18,928 bases of DNA from CAVPRW01 sp046727435 [NCBI: bacterium] (GTDB lineage: Bacteria; Tectomicrobia; Entotheonellia; J063): contig JBKPCR010000101.1 of the NCBI GenBank assembly GCA_046727435.1, positions 1 through 18,928 of the forward strand, given 5' to 3'. Under the pieces are notes generated by a model. That model saw only the letters and a program-made list of their open reading frames with translations. It was not told the DNA's origin and made no database searches. A program made the position numbers and the translations under genes. Below are positions 1 to 7,758 of the stretch, in pieces. How positions within the stretch are numbered: the stretch's first letter is position 1; each line of letters opens with the position of its first letter.

Positions 1-795
1 GCGCATACGTTGATATTCTTTATCCGTCAGGGTTTGGGCCGGGGCCACGGTGATGCTGTCGCCGGTGTGCACACCCATGGGGTCGAAATTTTCGATCGAG
101 CAGATGATCACCACATTGTCGCGCAGATCGCGCATAACCTCCAACTCAAATTCTTTCCAGCCAAGCACCGACGCTTCAATGAGGATTTCGCGATTAGGGC
201 TGGCGTTCAGTGCCCATTCGACATGTCGCTCGAATTCTTCCTGGTTATAGGCGATGTTCCCCCCCGTACCACCCAGCGTGAAGGAGGGGCGAATGATCAC
301 TGGGAACCCCAACGTGCTGGCGATGGCCTGTGCCTCATCATGCGAGTGGGCATGACCGCTGGCCGGCACCTCCAGGCCAATACGTTGCATCGAGGCTTTA
401 AACAGCTCCCGGCTTTCGGCTTTACGGATGGCGTCTAGCTTCGCGCCGATCAATTCCACTCCATAACGTTCGAGCACACCGGATTCGGCGAGCGCCACGG
501 CGATGTTGAGCGCGGTCTGACCGCCCATCGTCGAGAGTAGTGCATCGGGGCGTTCACGGGCGATGATCTGCTCAACGATCTCGGGGGTGATGGGTTCAAT
601 ATAGGTGCGATCGGCCATCTCAGGGTCAGTCATGATGGTGGCAGGATTGCTGTTCACCAAAACGACCTGATAACCCTCCTCCTTAAGTGCTTTACACGCC
701 TGTGTCCCCGAGTAATCGAATTCGCACGCCTGGCCGATGATGATGGGCCCCGCACCCACGATCAGAATTTTCTTGATGTCCATCCGCTTGGGCAT
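1..795 (-). CDS. carB: Carbamoyl-phosphate synthase large subunit, N-terminal part (truncated by the window edge)
   Basis: CarB makes carbamoyl phosphate from bicarbonate, ATP and the ammonia channelled from CarA; it feeds pyrimidine and arginine synthesis in the cytoplasm. The first 265 codons are present (the family is about 1,070 residues) and the frame stays open to base 1. Seen in the sequence: the pre-ATP-grasp fold with [17 protein letters not shown] at residues 14-30, [10 protein letters not shown] at 88-97, the ATP-grasp glycine loop [12 protein letters not shown] at 169-180, and [13 protein letters not shown] at 235-247, all hallmark CarB stretches. The ATG at 793-795 has AAGGA 9 nt upstream; an in-frame ATG four codons later is less well placed. 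It lies 81 bp downstream of carA on the same strand, so it should be the last visible gene of the pyr operon. No frameshift is seen in the visible part. Confidence 0.97.
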   Translation of the reverse strand, partial: MPKRMDIKKILIVGAGPIIIGQACEFDYSGTQACKALKEEGYQVVLVNSNPATIMTDPEMADRTYIEPITPEIVEQIIARERPDALLSTMGGQTALNIAVALAESGVLERYGVELIGAKLDAIRKAESRELFKASMQRIGLEVPASGHAHSHDEAQAIASTLGFPVIIRPSFTLGGTGGNIAYNQEEFERHVEWALNASPNREILIEASVLGWKEFELEVMRDLRDNVVIICSIENFDPMGVHTGDSITVAPAQTLTDKEYQRMR

Positions 796-876
796 ACAAC
801 CGATTCCTTCTCCCTACGACTGCCGTCGACCTATGGCATTCATGTACAGTGGGGGCAGTGCACACACGGTTCTCAG

Positions 877-2052
877 CTATGGACGGGCGAGAAGACCTCG
901 ATCCCGCTGCACTCTATTGCGATTCGTCGTATACTCGCCGAGTATGGTTCTGAAGCGCTCAAACAGATACCTGGAGTCATGCGGCCCTGGCGAGGCCTCA
1001 GGGTGATATTGGACGGAGAAGACGGGTAGGTCACGGTGACGCATGCCTTCGACGGTATGGTCGTTCAGATTCAGGTGCGTCACCTCGACCTCGGCTGGCA
1101 AGCTGTCAGCATCTACTGCAAAACCGTGGTTCTGCGCGGTGATTTCGACCTTGTGCGTCGACAAGTGCATGACTGGTTGATTGCCACCACGATGACCGAA
1201 TTTGAGCTTGTAGGTCTTGCCCCCCAAGGCCAGCCCGAGAATCTGGTGTCCGAGGCAGATGCCGAAGATCGGTTTGACGCCGATGAGCTGTCGCACCGCC
1301 TCGATGGCATACGGCACCCCTTCGGGGTCTCCGGGGCCATTGGAGAGAAAAATGCCATCTGGATTGAGCTGCAGCGCCTCGGATGCCGTGGTACTGGCAG
1401 GTACGACGGTGACGTCGCAGCCGCTGTTCACCAGCTTGCGCAGGATGTTGCGTTTAATGCCGAAGTCATAGGCCACGACGCGAAACCGCTCACGGGGATC
1501 GGCGATGTCCTGGGCATAACCCATCGGCCAGCACCATTCGCCATCGCTCCAGGCGTACGGTCCATCGCAGGTCACCTCGCAGACCAAGTCACGTCCGATC
1601 AACCCTGGAGACGCTTGGACTCGGGCGATCAGGCTGTCGGGATCGAGATCAGTGGTCGAAATCGCCCCCCGCATCGCCCCCCGGATCCGCAGATGGCGGG
1701 TGAGGGCGCGGGTGTCGAGGCCCTGGATGCCGATGACGCCGTGCCGCTGGAGCCATTCCTCTAGACCACACTGCGCACGCCAATTACTGGCACGTTTACT
1801 GCCTTCTTTGACGATAAACCCTGCGACCTGAGGCCGCACCGATTCGAGGTCAGCCTCATTGATGCCATAATTCCCCATCAAGGGATAGGTCATGCAGACG
1901 ATTTGACCTTTGTAGGATGGATCAGTCAGCACTTCCTGGTAGCCCGTCAGGTTGGTATTAAAGACCACCTCGCCGAAGGTCTCGCCAAGTGTTCCGAAGG
2001 GTTTGCCCGAGAACATGGTACCGTCTTCAAGGGCTAATAGAGCCTGCTTCAT
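877..2052 (-). CDS. carA: Carbamoyl-phosphate synthase small (glutaminase) subunit
   Basis: CarA hydrolyses glutamine and passes ammonia to CarB. The 391-residue product has the CarA-specific N-terminal domain (residues 1-150, with [20 protein letters not shown] at 32-51) and a C-terminal class I glutamine amidotransferase domain (about 190-372). The catalytic triad is visible: Cys266 in FGICLGHQ, and His350 and Glu352 in [18 protein letters not shown] is at 237-243. The ATG start has AAGGAG 5 nt upstream. The gene begins 14 bp after the pyrC stop codon, consistent with one transcript. The residues after about 372 form a charged tail (RNRVQRDR) beyond the usual end of the amidotransferase domain; I see no function for it. 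Confidence 0.98.
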   Translation of the reverse strand: MKQALLALEDGTMFSGKPFGTLGETFGEVVFNTNLTGYQEVLTDPSYKGQIVCMTYPLMGNYGINEADLESVRPQVAGFIVKEGSKRASNWRAQCGLEEWLQRHGVIGIQGLDTRALTRHLRIRGAMRGAISTTDLDPDSLIARVQASPGLIGRDLVCEVTCDGPYAWSDGEWCWPMGYAQDIADPRERFRVVAYDFGIKRNILRKLVNSGCDVTVVPASTTASEALQLNPDGIFLSNGPGDPEGVPYAIEAVRQLIGVKPIFGICLGHQILGLALGGKTYKLKFGHRGGNQPVMHLSTHKVEITAQNHGFAVDADSLPAEVEVTHLNLNDHTVEGMRHRDLPVFSVQYHPEASPGPHDSRYLFERFRTILGEYTTNRNRVQRDRGLLARP

Positions 2053-2066
2053 GGACGCTCCTTCCC

Positions 2067-3455
2067 CTATGTACCCGATGATTTCCGCCCCCTGCGCGCT
2101 CGTGTACGGCGTTCCCCTGCAGGTGCGGACATAGAGGTCATCCGTTCAGGCCCGCGCGAGTATACGACTTTGCCGGCACAGAGCGTCATCACCGCCCGGC
2201 CCTTCAGCGTCCAGCCGTGGAACGGCGAGTTCCGAGATTTCGAGCGAAATTCCCGCCGATCGACGACGTATTCCGTCTGGGTATCGATCAGCGTCACATC
2301 TGCATCCGCCCCCACCTGCAAGGTGCCTTTAGCCAGCCCCAAGACCTGGGATGGCCCCCAGGTGAGCTTCGCGATGGCAACGGTGAGGGTCAGGACACCT
2401 TCATTGACTAGCCGTAAGGTTAACGGCAGAGAGGTTTCCAAACCGATGATCCCCACCGGCGCCTGGTCGAATTCGACTTCTTTGTCGGCGAGGTCATGCG
2501 GTGCATGATCAGTGGCGATCGCATCGATGGTGCCATCTTTGAGCGCTTGTCGCAAGGCCTCGACATCAGCTGCAGTGCGCAAAGGTGGATACATCTTGGT
2601 ATTCGGATCATAGCCCCGCACCGCCTCATCGGTCAGGAACAGATGATGCGGCGTGACTTCGGCCGTGACGCGTAGCCCTCTGGCTTTGGCATCATGGACT
2701 AAGCGGACCGCCCCGACCGTGCTCACATGGGCGATATGCAAGCGTCCACCGGTCAACTCGGCCAATGCGATATCGCGTGCGACCATGATATCCTCGGCCT
2801 GTGCAGGAATGCCGCGTAAACCGAGTTCCGTGGACACCCGCCCCTCATGCATCACCCCGTGCGCCGCGAGTTGGGTGTCCTCACAATGCGAAATCACCGG
2901 GAGTCCGAACATGCCCGCATATTCCAAGGCGCGGCGCATCAATTGACTGTTCATCACCGGCTTTCCATCATCGGAGATGCCAACCACCCCCGCCTGGTTC
3001 AACTCGCCGATTTCCGCCAGACGTTCCCCCGCCAGGCCTACAGAGACGGCGCCGATCGGAAACACCTGCACCAAGCCGACGGCACGCGCTTTGTCGAGAA
3101 TATACTCGGTGACTGCCGCATCGTCATTGACCGGATTCGTATTGGCCATGCAGGCAATAGCGGTGAAGCCGCCAGCCACGGCGGCCGCAGAACCGCTCTC
3201 GATGCTCTCCTTGTATTCATAGCCGGGTTCGCGCAGATGGGTATGGATGTCGATCAAGCCAGGTACCACCAGCAAACCATGCGCATCGATCACTTCCAAC
3301 GGGGTAGAGAGCGTCGAACCCTGCCGCTGCCAGGCCATCTCTGCAGCATCCCCGCCGACCGAGACAATTTTGCCGGTGTCGATGAGGAGATCCATCACGC
3401 CGTCGAGATTGGCGCTAGAATCGAGGACGCGTCCACCGCGAATCAAGATGCTCAC
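2067..3455 (-). CDS. pyrC: Dihydroorotase (class I, PyrC type)
   Basis: Cyclises N-carbamoyl-aspartate to dihydroorotate, the third step of UMP synthesis, using zinc in an amidohydrolase TIM barrel. The 462-residue protein shows the metal and substrate motifs in order: [10 protein letters not shown] at 69-78 (His71, His73, Arg75), ANTNP at 104-108, SDDGKPV at 161-167 (Asp161), SHCED at 189-193 (His190), IAHVST at 241-246 (His243) and ATDHAPH at 314-320 (Asp316). All catalytic ligands appear intact, so this is an active enzyme rather than a PyrC-prime pseudo-subunit. The start is GTG with GGGAGG about 8-9 nt upstream. The last 25 or so residues (after VVYSRG) are an extra Arg/Ser-rich tail past the point where most family members end. 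It sits 64 bp after pyrB and 14 bp before carA. Confidence 0.97.
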   Translation of the reverse strand: MSILIRGGRVLDSSANLDGVMDLLIDTGKIVSVGGDAAEMAWQRQGSTLSTPLEVIDAHGLLVVPGLIDIHTHLREPGYEYKESIESGSAAAVAGGFTAIACMANTNPVNDDAAVTEYILDKARAVGLVQVFPIGAVSVGLAGERLAEIGELNQAGVVGISDDGKPVMNSQLMRRALEYAGMFGLPVISHCEDTQLAAHGVMHEGRVSTELGLRGIPAQAEDIMVARDIALAELTGGRLHIAHVSTVGAVRLVHDAKARGLRVTAEVTPHHLFLTDEAVRGYDPNTKMYPPLRTAADVEALRQALKDGTIDAIATDHAPHDLADKEVEFDQAPVGIIGLETSLPLTLRLVNEGVLTLTVAIAKLTWGPSQVLGLAKGTLQVGADADVTLIDTQTEYVVDRREFRSKSRNSPFHGWTLKGRAVMTLCAGKVVYSRGPERMTSMSAPAGERRTRARRGRKSSGT

Positions 3456-3467
3456 GCCTGCAGCCCT

Positions 3468-3487
3468 CCCTCACCCCAACCCTCTCC
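3468..3487. repeat. Copy of a widespread GC-rich intergenic repeat motif
   Basis: CCCTCACCCCAACCCTCTCC on the plus strand, in the 64-bp pyrB-pyrC gap. It closely matches the half-unit of a short repeat scattered between genes in many bacterial genomes (the source of 'PHPNPL' spurious peptides). The palindromic partner half is missing. Read on the minus strand its end, GGGTGAGGGAGGG, supplies the pyrC ribosome binding site. Confidence 0.5.
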
Positions 3488-3519
3488 TGGAAGCAAGACG
3501 GCTATGGCCACGGCGCCCC

Positions 3520-4446
3520 TCACAACCCCGGTCCCCCAGTCAGGAGGTACAGCAGCGCCATACGGAGAGCGACGCCATTGGCAACCTGGTCAAGAATCAA
3601 TGAGTAGGGGCCTTCTGCCACCTCCGGAGCGATCTCAACACCGCGATTAATTGGTCCAGGGTGCATGATAAGCACATCAGGCTTGGCCTGATCCAAACGT
3701 TTGAGGTTGAGCCCATAGAGCTGCGAATATTCTCGCAGCGAAGGGATCAACCCCTTCTCTTGACGCTCCAGTTGTAGGCGCAGGACCATGATGATATCGG
3801 CGTCACAGAGGGCAGTATCGAGGTCCGTGCAAGCGTGCACCCCCAGCGATTCCACCTGCATTGGCAAGAGGCTGGCGGGACCGCAGACGCGCACTTCCAT
3901 GCCCATCGCGCGCATCGCGAAGATGTTCGAGCGCGCCACGCGGCTATGAGCGATATCGCCGACGATGCTGACGCGCAACCCTGCCAACGCGCCTTTGCGC
4001 TGACGGATCGTGAACAGGTCGAGAAGGGCCTGGGTAGGGTGTTCATGGGTCCCATCACCGCCGTTGATCACCGCGCTTGGGACATGGCGGGCCAGGAAGT
4101 GTGGGGCACCGGAGGCTGGATGACGGATGACGATGACATCCGCGGCCATGGCTGCCAGTGTCAGAGCCGTGTCCTTCAAGCTTTCCCCCTTGGCCGCGCT
4201 GCTGCTGCTATTGGAGATATTGATGACATCAGCACTGAGCCGTTTGCCAGCGATCTCGAAGGACGTCCGTGTGCGTGTGCTCGGCTCGTAGAAGAGGTTG
4301 ATAATCGTCTTACCTCGCAACGTAGGAACTTTCTTGACTTCTCGCGTGGACACCTCGAGGAACGACTCGGTCGTATCTAGCAGATAGCCAATCTCCGAGG
4401 CGTTCATCCCCTGCGTGCCGAGGATATCCTTGCGTGTAAAGGTCAT
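3520..4446 (-). CDS. pyrB: Aspartate carbamoyltransferase catalytic subunit
   Basis: Joins carbamoyl phosphate and aspartate to make N-carbamoyl-aspartate, the committed pyrimidine step. With the ATG at 4444-4446 the product is 308 residues, the usual PyrB length. Motifs: the carbamoyl-phosphate loop [12 protein letters not shown] at 53-64, HPTQALLD at 136-143, and HPGPINRG at 262-269 near the aspartate site. I chose this ATG because AAGGAGG lies 9 nt upstream; a GTG at 4479 would add 11 residues, overlaps the end of pyrR and has no ribosome binding site. No pyrI regulatory subunit is adjacent, as expected for the class that pairs with a class I dihydroorotase. Second gene of the PyrR-controlled operon. 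Confidence 0.97.
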   Translation of the reverse strand: MTFTRKDILGTQGMNASEIGYLLDTTESFLEVSTREVKKVPTLRGKTIINLFYEPSTRTRTSFEIAGKRLSADVINISNSSSSAAKGESLKDTALTLAAMAADVIVIRHPASGAPHFLARHVPSAVINGGDGTHEHPTQALLDLFTIRQRKGALAGLRVSIVGDIAHSRVARSNIFAMRAMGMEVRVCGPASLLPMQVESLGVHACTDLDTALCDADIIMVLRLQLERQEKGLIPSLREYSQLYGLNLKRLDQAKPDVLIMHPGPINRGVEIAPEVAEGPYSLILDQVANGVALRMALLYLLTGGPGL

Positions 4447-4455
4447 GCAGATCTC

Positions 4456-4462
4456 CCTCCTT
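4456..4462 (-). promoter_or_regulatory. Ribosome binding site that decides the pyrB start
   Basis: AAGGAGG on the minus strand, 9 nt before the ATG at 4446. It lies downstream of the alternative GTG at 4479 and therefore favours the shorter, 308-residue PyrB. Seen directly in the sequence. Confidence 0.8.
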
Positions 4463-4475
4463 GCGTCCAAGGGGG

Positions 4476-5066
<591 letters not shown>

Positions 5067-5068
5067 TC

Positions 5069-5100
5069 AAAAAAAAACCTCCTTACCCACGGTAAGGAGG
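5069..5100 (-). terminator. Rho-independent attenuator terminator in the pyr leader
   Basis: On the minus strand CCTCCTTACC (5091-5100) pairs perfectly with GGTAAGGAGG (5078-5087) across a 3-nt loop, a 10-bp stem, followed at once by nine Ts (5069-5077). It lies between a promoter and the first gene it serves (pyrR), about 30 nt before the start codon, so it acts as an attenuator rather than an end-of-gene terminator. Its 5' arm overlaps the proposed antiterminator pairing. Confidence 0.92.
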
Positions 5101-5157
5101 CCCACGATACCATCGACAAGAGAGGGAAATTTGCCACCTGCGTATCCTTCTAGCCTC
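5097..5157 (-). promoter_or_regulatory. Proposed antiterminator structure of the pyr leader
   Basis: Two pairings can form one long-range stem: GAGGCT (5152-5157) with GGCCTC (5097-5102), and inside it GATAC (5142-5146) with GTATC (5106-5110). The outer stem uses the first four bases of the terminator's 5' arm (CCTC) and the 3' half of the PyrR-binding loop, so it is exclusive with both. This is the geometry expected of PyrR attenuators. The pairing is visible; its use in the cell is inference. Confidence 0.65.
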
Positions 5158-5165
5158 TCAGGACT
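5152..5165 (-). promoter_or_regulatory. PyrR-binding loop (anti-antiterminator)
   Basis: The minus strand reads AGTCCTGAGAGGCT, which matches the published PyrR-binding consensus ARUCCNGNGAGGYU at every position. It can fold as a short stem (AG with CT, CC with GG, bulged U) closing the conserved NGNGA loop. It lies about 20 nt after the predicted transcription start and 51 nt before the attenuator stem, directly upstream of the gene for PyrR itself. Confidence 0.9.
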
Positions 5166-5190
5166 ATTTTAAAGGAGTACAATTGAGCTC

Positions 5191-5219
5191 ATCATACCCG
5201 CTTCAATGCATGCTGTCAA
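5191..5219 (-). promoter_or_regulatory. Sigma-70 promoter of the pyrR-pyrB-pyrC-carA-carB operon
   Basis: A perfect -35 hexamer TTGACA (5214-5219) and a -10 hexamer TATGAT (5191-5196, five of six to consensus) are separated by exactly 17 bp. Transcription should begin near the A residues at 5183-5184, giving a leader of about 150 nt. It lies in the 203-bp gap between the end of the SurA-like gene and pyrR. Confidence 0.85.
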
Positions 5220-5254
5220 GGATGATATGAGCGCAGCGACACACGGTATCCGGC

Positions 5255-6286
5255 TTACGGGTTACCCTCATGCAGGGTGATCTCAATGAAGGCCCTATCC
5301 TTCAACTCATTTGTCCAGTCCTGGAAACGCTGCTCCATTTTCCCTTGGAGCAGACGGCGCTCGATCTCAGCTTTGATCTCTGGGAAGGGCTGCTCAGACC
5401 CTTTGCTAAAGGCTTCGATCTTGACGATGTGCAGGCCGTTAGGCGTGCGGATCACCTCGCTGATGTCGCCCTCCCGCATGGTGAAGATCACCTCTTCAAA
5501 CTCCGGCAGCGCCTGCCCACGCCTGATAACTCCCAGATCGCCGCCGTTCGCGGCTGTCGCATCCTCGGAGTGGCGTTGCGCCAAATTGACGAAATCCCCC
5601 CCATTCCGGGCTTCCTCCAGCACCCGGGACGCACGTTCACGCACAGCATCCAGCTGTGGTGGCGGCGTGCCTGGATCGATACGGAAAAAGATGTGACGGA
5701 CTCTGGCTTGGGCGGGTTGGTTAAATTCGTCTTGATGGGCCTTAAAATAGGCTTCCACCTCGCTAGCATCGACCGAGACACGGGAGCGCACGGCCTGATT
5801 CATCAAACGCGCCAGGATAATCTGCTCGCGTAAACGGTCCTTGTAGTCCTGGAGCGTAAGTCCCTCGCGAGTCAAGAGATCGGTCAGCTGCTCTTGGGTC
5901 AGATTGTTGCGGGTTAGCACGTCTTTGAGGGCGGCATTGATGTCGTTGTCCGAGGCACTGATGCCGATCTGGTTGGCGTATTGTAGCTGCAAGCGCCTGA
6001 GGATCAGCTGATCAAGGAACTCACGTTCGGCACGCTGGACCTGGGACTCAAGTTCCTTGCCAGTGTAATTTGCCCGTAGACGTTCGAAGAGTGGGAGCCC
6101 TTCTTCCTGCAGTTCGCTCAGCGTAATGACGTCGTCATTCACCCGGGCGACGATGCGATCGATCATCAACGCTTGTCCGGGTTGGCTATCCCAACAGCAT
6201 AAGAAGAAGGCCGTGAAGACGATGACGAGCAAAACGCGCCAGGGCGCGTTAGTTGACTGAGCTTGAAGCTTTCGTCGTAGTTTCAC
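5255..6286 (-). CDS. SurA-like exported peptidyl-prolyl cis-trans isomerase (parvulin)
   Basis: A periplasmic foldase of the SurA/PpiC group, expected to help outer-membrane or secreted proteins fold. The 343-residue product has a basic N-terminus, a hydrophobic segment at about 17-31 and a likely signal-peptidase site after PGQA (residue 39), then a SurA-N chaperone domain (about 41-170, starting IDRIVARVNDDVITLSEL) and a single parvulin domain (about 193-292, with VRHIFFR, SEDATAANGGDLG and NGLHIVKI). E. coli SurA is longer and carries two parvulin domains; this has one. The start is GTG with an AAGGAAGGG site just upstream and lies 38 bp inside the upstream adaptor gene, suggesting coupled translation. 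No clear terminator follows. PrsA-like naming is possible, but the SurA-N domain favours the SurA side. Confidence 0.9.
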   Translation of the reverse strand: MKLRRKLQAQSTNAPWRVLLVIVFTAFFLCCWDSQPGQALMIDRIVARVNDDVITLSELQEEGLPLFERLRANYTGKELESQVQRAEREFLDQLILRRLQLQYANQIGISASDNDINAALKDVLTRNNLTQEQLTDLLTREGLTLQDYKDRLREQIILARLMNQAVRSRVSVDASEVEAYFKAHQDEFNQPAQARVRHIFFRIDPGTPPPQLDAVRERASRVLEEARNGGDFVNLAQRHSEDATAANGGDLGVIRRGQALPEFEEVIFTMREGDISEVIRTPNGLHIVKIEAFSKGSEQPFPEIKAEIERRLLQGKMEQRFQDWTNELKDRAFIEITLHEGNP

Positions 6287-7589
6287 GCCCTTCCTTGCCT
6301 CCTCGGGGGATTTCGATCCCGACGATGACCATCATACCGGGTTTGAGGAGTCCATCGACGCTATCGACAGTAATACGAACGGGGATACGCTGCTCGACTT
6401 TGGTAAAATTCCCGGTGGGGGGAAAGAGGGCAAATTCTGAAATGGCGGCGGCCCCGATGCTCTCGACTATACCCCGGAAGATGCGGCTCGGGTACGCATC
6501 AACCCAGACATCGACAGGGCTACCGACATGCACGTCGCGGATATAGGTCTCCTTCACATTGGTGAGTACCCACACATCTCGAGGATCGTTCACCACGAGA
6601 ATTGGTTGACCGCGCTGGACCATCTCTCCAAGCTCGACGCGCTTACGACTGACCACCCCGTCGATCGGGCTATGAATGACGGTATTCTCCAGACGTAATC
6701 GGGCGGCAGCAACTTTCGCCGCTTCCTCTTTCAGCTTGGCTTCGAGCAGCTTGATCCGTTCGCGTTTGAGATCCTCAATCCCGGCGTTGGCAATGGCGAG
6801 CTGATAGGCGGCTTCGGTTTCTTTCACCTCCGCTCGCAACGTGGTCACGCGGCGTGACTGCAGCTCAACCATCTTCTCCGATCCGATGGTGGCAGCGTGG
6901 CGAGCCTTGGCTTGCTCCACTCCTTCGCGGGCAGACGTGTACCGTGCGGCTGCCTGATCAACGGCAACTTGTGTCTGATCGCGTCTCTCGGTGGCGATAA
7001 TGCCTTCGGCAAATAATCGTTTGGCGCGGTCGAGGTCGCTTTCCGCCGCCTTGAGGCCATGCTCCATCTCCTTGAGACGGGACAGGGTCCCTTTGTACGA
7101 GGCTTCGGCCTCGAGAATGCTATTCTTGCTCTTGTCACGTTCCAGGACGAGGTCGGTTTCCGCCTCGCTGAGCTTGCTCTTCTTCGCATCCACGAGCGCC
7201 TTGGCACGTGCGAGCTCGCTGCCCTGGCGTTGAATTTGCAAATCAAGGTCGCGTTGCGCTTCCAATAACTGCGTCTGCACCGCTTCGCACGCCGCCTCGG
7301 CTTGGGCCAGCTGCGTCAGATAGTCGGCTTGATCGATCTCAATCAGTACCATTCCCTTCTTGACTTCGTTCCCCTCATCGATGTGGACCTTACGCACAAC
7401 GCCAGAGACTTCGGGGCTCAAGGACACCATCGCCCCTTTCACGCGGGCGTCATCAGTGTAGATGTGAGTCATGGTGTAAATCCAGTACTCGACGCCATAC
7501 TTCGCCCCGATCACGACCCCAACAGCCAGAAACAGGATGGGAATCAGCAACCGCCAATTGCCAAAAATGCCTCTGAGCCGATCAACCAT
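6249..7589 (-). CDS. HlyD/EmrA-family periplasmic adaptor (membrane fusion) protein
   Basis: Links an inner-membrane exporter to an outer-membrane channel. The 446-residue protein has a short cytoplasmic N-terminus, one transmembrane helix (about 13-30), a first half-lipoyl segment (TDDARVKGAMVSLSPEVSG at 45-63), a very long alpha-helical coiled-coil hairpin (about 90-300), the second lipoyl half (SPIDGVVSRKRVELGEMV at 307-324) and a beta-barrel region with FPPTGNFTKVEQRIPVRI at 389-406, which is typical of EmrA. The hairpin is longer than in E. coli EmrA. I chose the ATG at 7589, which has AAGGA 8 nt upstream; an ATG at 7598 would overlap that site. No MFS or ABC partner is adjacent; it lies between mfd and the SurA-like gene. 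Confidence 0.9.
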   Translation of the reverse strand: MVDRLRGIFGNWRLLIPILFLAVGVVIGAKYGVEYWIYTMTHIYTDDARVKGAMVSLSPEVSGVVRKVHIDEGNEVKKGMVLIEIDQADYLTQLAQAEAACEAVQTQLLEAQRDLDLQIQRQGSELARAKALVDAKKSKLSEAETDLVLERDKSKNSILEAEASYKGTLSRLKEMEHGLKAAESDLDRAKRLFAEGIIATERRDQTQVAVDQAAARYTSAREGVEQAKARHAATIGSEKMVELQSRRVTTLRAEVKETEAAYQLAIANAGIEDLKRERIKLLEAKLKEEAAKVAAARLRLENTVIHSPIDGVVSRKRVELGEMVQRGQPILVVNDPRDVWVLTNVKETYIRDVHVGSPVDVWVDAYPSRIFRGIVESIGAAAISEFALFPPTGNFTKVEQRIPVRITVDSVDGLLKPGMMVIVGIEIPRGGKEGRETTTKASSSVN

Positions 7590-7698
7590 GATTCTCATCC
7601 TTCCCCGAGCATGAAGGCCATTTGTGACCTTGTCTGCTCTGGTCGCTGTCTGTCTCTACCGTAGTACAGTGGGAGGGAAATCGGTATGTGCAGGGTAA

Positions 7699-7752
7699 AC
7701 GATTCGCGGTGCGCGCTGAGGACCCTGTCGTCACTGACATGAGCCGAATCGT
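7699..7752 (-). repeat. Inverted repeat in the mfd-adaptor gap
   Basis: ACGATTCG (7745-7752, minus strand) is perfectly repeated in inverted form as CGAATCGT (7699-7706), 38 nt apart, with three more pairs outside (GGT with ACC) beginning just after the mfd stop codon. No T-run follows, so it is not a canonical terminator. It could be a structured intercistronic mRNA or chance. I see no convincing promoter in the remainder of this 169-bp gap. Confidence 0.35.
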
Positions 7753-7758
7753 ATCACC

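Noticed and set aside
1036-1764. 242-codon plus-strand open frame opposite carA
   Set aside because: Antisense to well-conserved CarA coding sequence; its residues show no family motif and mirror the codon bias of carA.
2847-3650. 267-codon plus-strand open frame across pyrC and the pyrB end
   Set aside because: Antisense to two real genes; the peptide includes the SPQPSPG type string that arises from the scattered intergenic repeat, a known source of false genes.
5220-5254. Terminator after the SurA-like gene
   Set aside because: No stem followed by a T-run is visible between its stop codon and the pyr promoter.
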